In this document: piece after piece, positions 1-4,945 of the stretch | Numbering within the stretch: position 1 is the first letter of the stretch | Layout of the letters: every line of letters begins with the position of its first letter | Assembly: GCA_964617665.1 (NCBI GenBank) | Contig: CAZUAH010000686.1 | Coordinates: 1 to 6,976, forward strand | Source: JADHUC01 sp964617665 | GTDB taxonomy: Bacteria; Planctomycetota; Planctomycetia; Pirellulales; Pirellulaceae | Length of the DNA stretch: 6,976 nt | Reading direction: 5' to 3' | The notes under the pieces: generated by a model | Seen by the model: the letters and a program-made list of their open reading frames with translations, nothing else | Database searches by the model: none | What the model was told of the DNA's origin: nothing | Program-made: the position numbers and the translations under genes

Positions 1-237
1 GAGTCCCTCAAAATGATCCCCAATCGTGAAGAGAATCTGGGCCGCCGGAACAGATAACGAGTGCGATTTCTCTTGCGGTGCGTCTCCTCGTAAGAAATCG
101 AGCGATTCGCCCTCGTCTATCAACCCTGCGAGCAACTTGGCCAGCGACTTGCGGCGCGGGTTGGGCGTCCGTTCGGTCGCCAGCGTCAGCTTGGCGTATG
201 TCTGGCACTGTGAACTGCCCACGGCAGTTGTCGCACG
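1..237 (-). pseudogene. Partial continuation of zinc-ribbon gene in +1 frame
   Basis: Reading the minus strand from just after a TAG at 238-240, this frame stays open for 79 codons to the window edge. It lacks a convincing start; the only candidate is a GTG at 222 without a ribosome binding site. From about 200 leftward the translation looks like a real helical protein (KSLAKLLAGLIDEGESLDFL and onward), and its codons are strongly G/C-ending in the first half. In the same stretch the zinc-ribbon frame turns Arg-rich. The simplest reading is a single gene of N-terminal zinc ribbon plus helical domain, broken by a +1 shift near 190-205. Alternatives are a sequencing indel, or a separate gene starting at 222. 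The rest of the gene is outside the window. Confidence 0.42.
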
Positions 238-307
238 CTACCAATCTCCCCGCCAGTTCTTCAACATCTGCGAACTGCTTTCCGCAGTTGGGGCAGGTGA
301 CGTTCAT
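8..307 (-). CDS. Small zinc-ribbon protein, probably frameshifted
   Basis: The 99-residue frame begins at an ATG with a good ribosome binding site (AAGGAG, 6-nt spacer), which is why this start is preferred over the upstream GTG at 367. Residues 5-28 form a zinc ribbon with C5-x2-C8 and C25-x2-C28, followed by the G-x-F-x-V-P ending seen in short planctomycete zinc-finger domains. The same layout opens the neighbouring gene at 1223, so the two are paralogues. After about residue 35 the frame becomes Arg-rich, with poor codon use, and stops at 8-10. From about 237 down to base 1 a different minus-strand frame is open with markedly more G/C at third positions. The true protein therefore probably continues in that frame and the gene carries an indel. 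Function unknown; possibly nucleic-acid or protein binding through the ribbon. Confidence 0.5.
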   Translation of the reverse strand: MNVTCPNCGKQFADVEELAGRLVACDNCRGQFTVPDIRQADAGDRTDAQPAPQVAGQVARRVDRRGRIARFLTRRRTAREIALVICSGGPDSLHDWGSF

Positions 308-378
308 GATCGGCTCCTTCGGCGACTGGCATTGGTCGAAAGGCGAAGGTATTGCATGGTGGACCACACATTGAAAGC

Positions 379-407
379 ATGCTACCGCGCCTCCATTTGC
401 TCTGCAA
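379..407 (-). promoter_or_regulatory. Promoter-like block upstream of small zinc-ribbon gene
   Basis: On the minus strand there is TTGCAG, a 17-nt spacer and TAGCAT, placing transcription start near 372 and giving a leader of about 65 nt. The identical hexamers with identical spacing precede the paralogous gene (1249-1277), and similarity extends upstream (GCAGC, GCCCC) and into the spacer (GGCGC). The matches to consensus are only moderate (TTG---, TA--AT), so the paired occurrence is the main support. The TAG of the -10-like hexamer is also the stop codon of an open frame coming from 500. Confidence 0.4.
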
Positions 408-510
408 ACTTGGGGGCGTCTGCTGCGATTGACTTCGTTCGCAAGGTGAGTACTACGGCGCTGTCAAAGAATACGGCGGTCAAGTCCGGGAGATGGTCAA
501 GTATCTCCAA
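382..510 (-). pseudogene. Possible displaced C-terminus of the membrane protein
   Basis: Past the stop of the two-ribbon protein frame, the minus strand has an open -1 frame ending in TAG at 382-384. It reads as a normal globular sequence (LEILDHLPDLTAVFF, then APKFAEQMEAR) with about two thirds G/C-ending codons by hand count. The upstream part of the same frame, above 510, is His/Arg-rich and looks like a shadow. The switch of the good frame near 495-510 suggests that the membrane protein once ended about 40 residues later and has been shortened by an indel. It could also be the remnant of an unrelated gene, or chance. Confidence 0.3.
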
Positions 511-1223
511 ATACAGCCGATGGCCCCTCCCAAGACGATGCCTCCCATCCCAAACGCGATGCAATGAGTCGGAATAGTGTGCAACCTGGCTGGGCTGAAC
601 GGCTCAGCAATTAACGCTATGAATCCGCCAAACAGCGGCCAGAACTGGCTGACAACCAACGCCAAGGGGATTGCGGGAACAACTGCGATCCCCGCCCCAA
701 TCAACCCAGCGATTACGACTCTCTGCCCGACAGTCCGGGCCTTCCGTTTTGGAGCTTCTGTTCGTCTTGTTCGGGAGTCTGCGGGGGGAGAGACGGTCGG
801 GCGCTGAAGGTCGGCAGGCGTAACGACGACTCTCTGCCCGGTAGCCTCGGCTGTCCGCTTCGGGGCCTCTGTTCGTGCTCTTGGGGAGTCTGCCGTTGGA
901 GAGACAGACGGGGGTTGAAGGCCTGGGGGCGTAGATGGTCGGGGTGGTTCGGTGCAAGATGCTGCCGAGGGTACGTTCACCTTGGAGGACCGACCGCAAA
1001 CAGGACACTGTACTACTCGGTTTCCTGGAATCTCTCCAATTGACAGGAGTTGTCGGCAGTGGGGACAGTTCGCGGTACTTCCGGCGTCACTGGCAGGCTC
1101 GGTTTCCCTCGGCCTGGGCATCACGAACTTGCCGTGGCATTGCGGGCAGCCTATTCTCCGGCCAACCAACTCTTCCACGATCGCAACACGATCACCACAG
1201 TGGGGACAGATCACAAAACTCAT
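480..1223 (-). CDS. Two-zinc-ribbon membrane protein with repeated linker
   Basis: This encodes 247 residues. The ATG at 1223 is chosen because GGAGG lies 7 nt upstream and the paralogue starts equivalently. Zinc ribbon 1 has C6, C9, C26 and C29; zinc ribbon 2 has C53, C56, C73 and C76. Residues 85-167 are a Pro/Arg-rich, probably disordered linker made of two 37-residue repeats sharing the core (T/R)EAPKR and GQRVV. Hydrophobic segments at about 168-208 and 220-242 should anchor it in the inner membrane, with the ribbons likely cytoplasmic. No catalytic motif is seen and the function is unknown; such proteins are common in planctomycetes. The last codons (W-R-Y-L-T-I-S-R-T) may not be the native C-terminus, because a plausible coding frame continues at 382-510 in another register. 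Confidence 0.72.
   Translation of the reverse strand: MSFVICPHCGDRVAIVEELVGRRIGCPQCHGKFVMPRPRETEPASDAGSTANCPHCRQLLSIGEIPGNRVVQCPVCGRSSKVNVPSAASCTEPPRPSTPPGLQPPSVSPTADSPRARTEAPKRTAEATGQRVVVTPADLQRPTVSPPADSRTRRTEAPKRKARTVGQRVVIAGLIGAGIAVVPAIPLALVVSQFWPLFGGFIALIAEPFSPARLHTIPTHCIAFGMGGIVLGGAIGCIWRYLTISRT
715..921 (-). repeat. Two-copy 111-bp tandem repeat in linker
   Basis: Copies at 715-810 and 826-921 share the start ACGACTCTCTGCCCG and several further blocks, offset by exactly 111 bp, which is 37 codons. They encode the duplicated Pro/Arg linker of the membrane protein. The copies have diverged at many positions, so the duplication is not recent. Because 111 is divisible by three, the frame is preserved. 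Confidence 0.8.
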
Positions 1224-1248
1224 GGCGCATCCTCCGGGGCGCCAAACA

Positions 1249-1277
1249 ATGCTACTGCGCCACTGCCTGCCCTGCAA
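1249..1277 (-). promoter_or_regulatory. Promoter-like block for the membrane protein gene
   Basis: TTGCAG-N17-TAGCAT on the minus strand, with expected start near 1242 and a short leader of about 19 nt carrying GGAGG. The hexamers and spacing match those at 379-407, and flanking bases are also shared. Consensus match is moderate. Confidence 0.45.
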
Positions 1278-1300
1278 GTTACGGGGCTATCACGCTGCGC

Positions 1301-1328
1301 TTGACGGCACTTACAGCCTGAGTACGAT
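1301..1328 (+). promoter_or_regulatory. Candidate sigma70-type promoter for unknown gene
   Basis: TTGACG (5 of 6 to consensus), a 16-nt spacer and TACGAT (4 of 6). Transcription would start near 1335 and give a leader of about 95 nt before the ATG at 1430. It is divergent from the promoter at 1249-1277. Confidence 0.4.
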
Positions 1329-1361
1329 GTCGGTTGGCGGAGCTTAGGATAGCTTCCGAAA

Positions 1362-1411
1362 GGCCGGCTCCCGACCGGCCCCGCTCCGCTGTTTCTCACC
1401 TGTCGGGGCCG
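1362..1411 (+). promoter_or_regulatory. Two mutually exclusive leader hairpins
   Basis: Hairpin A pairs GGCCGG (1362-1367) with CCGGCC (1375-1380) around a 7-nt loop. Hairpin B pairs CGGCCCCG (1376-1383) with CGGGGCCG (1404-1411) around 20 nt. The right arm of A lies inside the left arm of B, so only one can form. Both sit in the predicted leader of the gene at 1430, ending 18 nt before its ATG. There is no U-tract. This may be regulatory or simply a GC-rich coincidence. Confidence 0.35.
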
Positions 1412-1429
1412 AAAACGGGAATCGGCACG

Positions 1430-2407
1430 ATGAACAGATTTCAGGAAGCCCTGCAGCGGCGGCTTTTGCCGTCGTTTGAATCGCTTTGCCAAAGCTATCC
1501 GCCGGGCTCTTTGTCAGCGGTGTTGATTGAGCATTCCGGCTGTCTGGCGAAGGACGAAGCAATTGACCTTTGCCCGCACAAACCACCCAAAACCGAACTT
1601 GGAAGCTACAAAGCAGAATGCGTAGCGTACAGAAGAATCGACAACAAGCCTCCGAAGTTCTGGACGTGGCGAACGTGCTACCGCCTTTCACAGGATGACG
1701 ACGCCTGGACGCAGTACGTAACACTCGCTACCGAGGCGGGCGGTTGTGTGAAGGATTGGACGACGGGACACGGCATCTCGTCAGACACGATCGCCACTCA
1801 CTACGATGGCTTTCGGTGGTTGTACGGTCTGTTTGACCTTGCTTGGGCTGGGCATGATCAGTTTCCGATGCACAGCGAACGAGTGTACCTTCTCCGTGAC
1901 CGGCTCACTGACGCGGCGTTGCAGAAAGCATTCTACGAGTCGTGCTATCGGGTCAACACCAAAAAGAAACGGGATGCGTTCATTCGGAAAGCGAAGGAAG
2001 TTGGCATCGACATCGACCCTCAGAACCTTCCAGACCTTAAATCCCTTGCCAAATGGCGTCGGGAAAAGCTCGGGCGGCTGGATGGAGAAATCGGCGTGGT
2101 GCAGTCGTTGGGGTTCTGGTCGGTCCTGGCCGACGTAGCGAGGGCATCGCTCTACGCCATCGACGTGCTGACGGGTGGGACCGTCGCGGATCCGCGAAGA
2201 ACGAGCCCAAGGAAGAAACCGGGGCGTAAGCCGGATACGGATCCCAAGAAGGACAAGCAGATTGCGGATGCTTGGAAGACAGGGCAGTACAAGACGTACG
2301 AGGATTGCGCAGAGGAACTCGGCAAAACGCAACGCGAAGTGAAGTTGGCTATCGACCGGGACCGGAAACGAAAGACCCCGAAACGTCACCGGAAAAAGGC
2401 GACTTGA
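1430..2407 (+). CDS. Unknown protein with basic HTH-like C-terminus
   Basis: I do not recognise this family. From the ATG at 1430 it is 325 residues; a TTG at 1334 would add 32, but those residues look like noncoding leader. The ribosome binding site is weak (GGGA, 9 nt before the ATG), so the start is not certain. Residues 1-250 appear globular, with aromatic-rich stretches (KFWTWRTCYRL; HYDGFRWLYGLFDLAW) and scattered Cys without a clear metal-binding pattern. Residues 255-275 form a Lys/Arg/Pro linker (RTSPRKKPGRKPD). Residues 276-316 resemble a short helix-turn-helix (KQIADAWKTGQYKTYEDCAEELGKTQREVKLAID), and the tail is very basic. DNA binding is likely by inference. It is upstream of the xis-like gene on the same strand but separated by a repeat-bearing gap, so probably a separate transcript. 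Confidence 0.8.
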   Translation: MNRFQEALQRRLLPSFESLCQSYPPGSLSAVLIEHSGCLAKDEAIDLCPHKPPKTELGSYKAECVAYRRIDNKPPKFWTWRTCYRLSQDDDAWTQYVTLATEAGGCVKDWTTGHGISSDTIATHYDGFRWLYGLFDLAWAGHDQFPMHSERVYLLRDRLTDAALQKAFYESCYRVNTKKKRDAFIRKAKEVGIDIDPQNLPDLKSLAKWRREKLGRLDGEIGVVQSLGFWSVLADVARASLYAIDVLTGGTVADPRRTSPRKKPGRKPDTDPKKDKQIADAWKTGQYKTYEDCAEELGKTQREVKLAIDRDRKRKTPKRHRKKAT

Positions 2408-2426
2408 AAAACGCTGTCAACAGCAA

Positions 2427-2524
2427 TTGAATTATTCCGGCGCCGTTTCTCTGCGCTGACTTGTCCCGTCAATTCCAGGCTTCGCAGGACGCAGCGCCGG
2501 AATAATCGCGCCGGAAGAATTCAA
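2427..2524. repeat. Three-copy 13-17 bp repeat, one inverted and two tandem
   Basis: Copy 1, TTGAATTATTCCGGCGC (2427-2443), is the inverse of copy 3, GCGCCGGAAGAATTCAA (2508-2524), at 16 of 17 positions. Its 13-bp core is a perfect inverse of copy 2, GCGCCGGAATAAT (2494-2506). Copies 2 and 3 are direct repeats 14 bp apart, and about 50 bp separate copy 1 from copy 2. There is no T-tract, so it does not look like a simple terminator. It lies between the unknown gene and the excisionase gene. Possible roles are Xis or integrase accessory sites, iterons of a replication origin, or a mobile repeat. Confidence 0.8.
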
Positions 2525-2558
2525 GACCGGCATTCTTTCCATTCCGTCGGTGAAAAAG

Positions 2559-2611
2559 AAGGAGGCACGCAGGCAATGGGCTTGCCGCCGTAAACCTCTT
2601 TCTGAAAGGTT
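2559..2611 (+). promoter_or_regulatory. Five-codon leader ORF with SD-masking hairpin
   Basis: A strong ribosome binding site (AAGGAGG, 2559-2565) is followed 10 nt later by an ATG that reads Met-Gly-Leu-Pro-Pro-stop (2576-2593). The last base of that stop begins a hairpin, AACCTcTT-TCTG-AAAGGTT (2593-2611), whose right arm contains the GAAAGG ribosome binding site of the excisionase gene at 2617. A ribosome ending or pausing at Pro-Pro-stop would open the hairpin. The sites are seen directly; the regulatory role is inference. Confidence 0.35.
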
Positions 2612-2616
2612 CACCG

Positions 2617-2844
2617 ATGTCCGTAACTGTTCAAGAGCCGACCGCGGAGCCGGCAAGATATCTCGATGCGCGAAAGTGCGCGGAGAGATACGCAATTTCG
2701 ACTCGTCACTGGTATAGGCTCGTAGATGCTGCCCGTGCGCCCAAATGTACCAGATTTGGACGGCTTGTTCGTTGGTCTATCGCCGCACTTGAAGAGTGGG
2801 AATTGGCCGGTTGCCCTTCCTGCAGGGAGGGCCGCAAGCGATGA
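2617..2844 (+). CDS. AlpA/Xis-like excisionase HTH protein
   Basis: A 75-residue DNA-binding protein of the MerR-like/AlpA excisionase type. Residues 14-37 (RYLDARKCAERYAIS, then RHWYRLVD) form the helix-turn-helix, and residues 41-55 (APKCTRFGRLVRWSI) form the wing with the typical F-G-R-x-V-R-W pattern. A Cys pair ends the protein (CPSC). Proteins like this bend DNA at att sites to drive excision by tyrosine integrases, or regulate integrase expression; which applies here is inference. The start has GAAAGG 7 nt upstream. The gene overlaps the next one by ATGA (2841-2844), so the two are co-translated. Position well upstream of the integrase, next to the repeat cluster at 2427-2524, fits an excision or control role. 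Confidence 0.8.
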   Translation: MSVTVQEPTAEPARYLDARKCAERYAISTRHWYRLVDAARAPKCTRFGRLVRWSIAALEEWELAGCPSCREGRKR

Positions 2845-3284
2845 CCAAAAAGCAATTGACTCTGAACGGCTTCGACGCCGATCTGATCGCCGCCGACATG
2901 GCCGACACCAATCGCTTTCGCATCGCCGCGGGTCAGTTGGCGATGCTCGAGGAAATGCTGAAAAGCCCGGACGTCCCGATCACGATCGACGCTGTGACAG
3001 ACGATCTACATGGGGCATTCCCGGACGGGGGAAAGTGGCGAGGACAGATTGTGAAGGGGCTTCACGACGATGGCGTCATCTTGGGCGTAGATGTCGTGAA
3101 GAGCACTCGACCGCCGCGCCATTCCGGGTACATCGGCAAGTGGCGTCTTCACGACCAGAAGAAAGCCAAGAAGCTGCGCCGGGACCTTCGTGACGCCGTA
3201 TCTGTCCTTGCCGACCGTGGGTCGGATCCCGCCGAAAAGAAACGCCCAGCGGTGACGCCGCCGGGCGAGTCTGAAGGAGCTTGA
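2841..3284 (+). CDS. Winged-helix-like hypothetical protein of mobile element
   Basis: A 147-residue protein starting at the ATG inside the ATGA overlap, with GGGAGG 10 nt upstream. Residues about 26-105 look like a winged helix: a helix (FRIAAGQLAMLEEML), a second (ITIDAVTDDLH), a recognition helix (KWRGQIVKGLHDDGVI) and a wing ending in SGYIGKWRL. The C-terminal 40 residues are charged and probably disordered. I do not know a named family. The tight coupling with the xis-like gene and with the primase-polymerase three bases downstream suggests a role in replication initiation or control of the element, for example origin binding. This is inference from position and fold only. Confidence 0.75.
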   Translation: MTKKQLTLNGFDADLIAADMADTNRFRIAAGQLAMLEEMLKSPDVPITIDAVTDDLHGAFPDGGKWRGQIVKGLHDDGVILGVDVVKSTRPPRHSGYIGKWRLHDQKKAKKLRRDLRDAVSVLADRGSDPAEKKRPAVTPPGESEGA

Positions 3285-3287
3285 CCG

Positions 3288-4574
3288 GTGGAACGATCAG
3301 CAATCGACATCATAACAGATTCGACGGCGGATCTACTATCCGTCGCCATGGCTTGCCATGAACTCGGCTGGTGCGTCGTTGCCACAAAACCGGGAACGAA
3401 GCAACCTAAAGGCCAGTGGAAACGCTACCAATCGGAACGGCCAAGCGTTGCTACACTGCAGCGTTGGTTCCGTAACCCTGAAGGCTGCGGTCTGGCTATC
3501 ATGCTGGGCGCGGTTTCATGTGGGCTTGTAGTGCGAGATTTCGACTGCATGGCGTCCTACGAACTCTGGTCGTCTCAATACCCTGACTACGCGCAAGTGC
3601 TACCTACGGTGGAGACTGGGGGCCCTGGACGGCATGTATATGCGACTGCCGACAACAGCCAAATCCAGAGCATCGGCAAAGCCTATGTCGATTTGGGCGA
3701 TGGCGAGTTGCGGCTGCAGAACTGTATCTGCATGTTGCCTCCTTCCAAGCATCCCAGCGGTGCGGTCTATCGGTGGCTGTCGTTCCCGTCGGCTACGATT
3801 CCGGCGGCTGATATCCGGGAAGCTGGTTTCCTCCAGGCCTTCAGCGATGGTACAGAGAGCACAGAGAGTACAGAGAGCACAGAGACAACAGAAGAGGACA
3901 CAGGACAACAGAAGAATACAGATGCCATTAAGTGTGTGGGTGGTTGCCCAGATCAAAGCAACCAACCCACCCACCAACCTAATGGCCCTGTTCTCTCTGT
4001 CCTTCTCAGTCGTCACGATGGATTGCGAAATCGAATAACCGCGGCAATTAGAGAATCGCTACCGTCACGACCTGGAAAACGAAATCGACAGGTTTTCGAG
4101 TTGTGCCGATCGTTGAAGGCCATTCCCGAAATTGCCGACCTCGAAGGTGCCGAACTCGAAAGGGTCGTTCGTGCTTGGCACAACAAAGCCCTACCGGCCA
4201 TCAGCACGAAACCCTTCGAAGAAACGTGGATTGACTTTCTCCGGGCTTGGCCAAGGGTGAAGTACCCGAGGGGGCAGGAGCGGATCTTGGCGGCGTTGGA
4301 TGCGGCCAAGCAAAGCACGCCCACGGTGGCCAAACAGTTTGAGCAGCCGGCGCTGCGGTTGCTGGTCTCGCTGTGTCGTGAATTGCAGCGAGTGGCCGGC
4401 GCTGAACCGTTCCCCTTGTCATGCAGGATGGCCGGTCGACTACTGGGAGTCGAACACACGACGGCGGCGGGGTGGCTGTTCTTGCTGGTGTCCGTTGGCA
4501 TTCTGCAGGAGGTCACGAAAGGAAGTCAGAAAACCAATATGGCGAGTCGCTATCGCTACTTGCCTGAACTGTGA
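3288..4574 (+). CDS. Primase-polymerase (prim-pol), helicase domain absent
   Basis: A 428-residue replication protein. The GTG start is supported by GAAGGAG 8 nt upstream and lies 3 nt after the previous stop. Residues 10-190 match the bifunctional primase/polymerase N-terminal domain of the archaeo-eukaryotic primase superfamily: metal-binding D84-x-D86, then T-V-E-T-G-G-P-G-R-H116, then D135 and PPSKHPSG (151-158) with W163. It should make primers and extend them. A Thr-Glu-Ser repeat linker follows (189-205). A conserved-looking middle region follows at 245-326 (RNRQVFELCRSLKAIP; TKPFEETWIDFLRAWP), and a C-terminal winged helix at 354-425 (CRMAGRLLGVEHTTAAGWLFLL) probably binds DNA. No Walker motifs are present, so unwinding must come from another protein. 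Operon with the two genes upstream. Confidence 0.88.
   Translation: MERSAIDIITDSTADLLSVAMACHELGWCVVATKPGTKQPKGQWKRYQSERPSVATLQRWFRNPEGCGLAIMLGAVSCGLVVRDFDCMASYELWSSQYPDYAQVLPTVETGGPGRHVYATADNSQIQSIGKAYVDLGDGELRLQNCICMLPPSKHPSGAVYRWLSFPSATIPAADIREAGFLQAFSDGTESTESTESTETTEEDTGQQKNTDAIKCVGGCPDQSNQPTHQPNGPVLSVLLSRHDGLRNRITAAIRESLPSRPGKRNRQVFELCRSLKAIPEIADLEGAELERVVRAWHNKALPAISTKPFEETWIDFLRAWPRVKYPRGQERILAALDAAKQSTPTVAKQFEQPALRLLVSLCRELQRVAGAEPFPLSCRMAGRLLGVEHTTAAGWLFLLVSVGILQEVTKGSQKTNMASRYRYLPEL
3852..3896 (+). repeat. 9-bp microsatellite in prim-pol linker
   Basis: Five consecutive 9-bp units related to ACAGAGAGC (the first three nearly identical, the last two drifting) encode the Thr-Glu-Ser repeat. 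Related CAGA-containing sequence continues to about 3920. The unit length is a multiple of three, so copy-number changes keep the frame. Confidence 0.85.
3924..3986. repeat. Long imperfect inverted repeat in prim-pol linker
   Basis: GCCATTA (3924-3930) pairs with TAATGGC (3980-3986), and TGGTTGC (3941-3947) pairs with GCAACCA (3958-3964). Between them a G/T-rich arm faces a C/A-rich arm, giving an imperfect hairpin with a 10-nt loop. It follows the microsatellite, between the catalytic and middle domains of the protein. Confidence 0.7.
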
Positions 4575-4583
4575 GGAAACCGT

Positions 4584-4612
4584 TTGACATTCACCGCGCA
4601 TATTGGTAAGAC
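4584..4612 (+). promoter_or_regulatory. Promoter of XRE regulator gene
   Basis: TTGACA (4584-4589, perfect -35), a 17-nt spacer and TAAGAC (4607-4612), with TGG immediately before it as an extended -10. Start of transcription would be near 4619, about 5 nt before the ATG at 4624. No ribosome binding site precedes that ATG, so the message may be almost leaderless. Confidence 0.55.
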
Positions 4613-4621
4613 TTATTACCA
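4604..4621. promoter_or_regulatory. Palindromic operator candidate
   Basis: A perfect palindrome TGGTAA-N6-TTACCA covers the -10 region and expected start site of the XRE gene. A smaller one, TAAG-A-CTTA (4607-4615), is nested within it. This placement and size suit a homodimeric HTH repressor, most simply autoregulation by the downstream XRE protein. Confidence 0.5.
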
Positions 4622-4623
4622 CT

Positions 4624-4848
4624 ATGACACGAAAGCACAAATCAAGACAATTCGACTCGATGACCGAAGCTCTGCAGCAAGCTATCCTCGATAGCGAGTT
4701 GAACTTTCGGGAGTTGGAGCGAGAGACCGGAGTGAAACGCCAATCACTGATGAAGTTTGCCAGAGGCGAGCAGTCACTTCGGCTCGACATGGCCGACAGA
4801 CTGGCTGAGTTCTTCGGTTTTGATATTGTGAAACGAGAGGCCAAGTAA
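4624..4848 (+). CDS. XRE/Cro-type transcriptional regulator
   Basis: A 74-residue protein; the ATG at 4624 is preferred over the TTG at 4603, which lies inside the promoter. Residues 16-67 form a lambda-repressor-like five-helix domain: TEALQQAILDS, then LNFRELERETGV, then the recognition helix KRQSLMKFARGEQ, then RLDMADRLAEFFG. There is no sensor or dimerisation domain beyond this. Its own promoter and a palindrome lie directly upstream, suggesting autorepression. Its stop is 2 nt from the ATG of the integrase relic and about 100 nt from the intact integrase start, so it probably shares a transcript with the integrase and may control it. It could also act on the prim-pol operon. Confidence 0.82.
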   Translation: MTRKHKSRQFDSMTEALQQAILDSELNFRELERETGVKRQSLMKFARGEQSLRLDMADRLAEFFGFDIVKREAK

Positions 4849-4850
4849 CG

Positions 4851-4945
4851 ATGGCAAGCATCTACCGCAGAACCGCAACGAAGCCTCTGCAGGCTGTTCG
4901 TGAAGAACGGCCATTGTGGATATGCGAGACGAAAAGGGACTGACC
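4851..4945 (+). pseudogene. Frameshifted relic of another integrase N-terminus
   Basis: The ATG 2 nt after the XRE stop opens a 30-codon frame, MASIYRRTATKPL and onward, that ends at 4943. Its first 13 residues align with the start of the intact integrase (GSIRRKTYTKPL) at 8 of 13 positions, with about 54% DNA identity by hand count. Homology then continues in a different frame from 4894: LFVKNGHCGYARRKG resembles integrase LFTRKGQRMARWK. About 11 bases are missing between the two parts relative to the intact gene, which explains the shift. The relic ends where the intact gene begins. The divergence argues for a remnant of a different integrase rather than a fresh duplication. A small functional leader peptide is a less likely alternative. 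Confidence 0.55.

Noticed and set aside
26..577. 183-residue plus-strand open frame
   Set aside because: It is antisense to both zinc-ribbon coding stretches and shows no recognisable domain; the minus-strand ribbons and ribosome binding sites are much better supported.
1334..1429. TTG start adding 32 residues to the unknown protein
   Set aside because: The added residues cover the GC hairpin leader, there is no ribosome binding site, and the ATG at 1430 gives a normal N-terminus.
3852..3896. Repeat array considered as CRISPR
   Set aside because: Units are 9 bp, contiguous and without spacers, and sit inside a coding frame.
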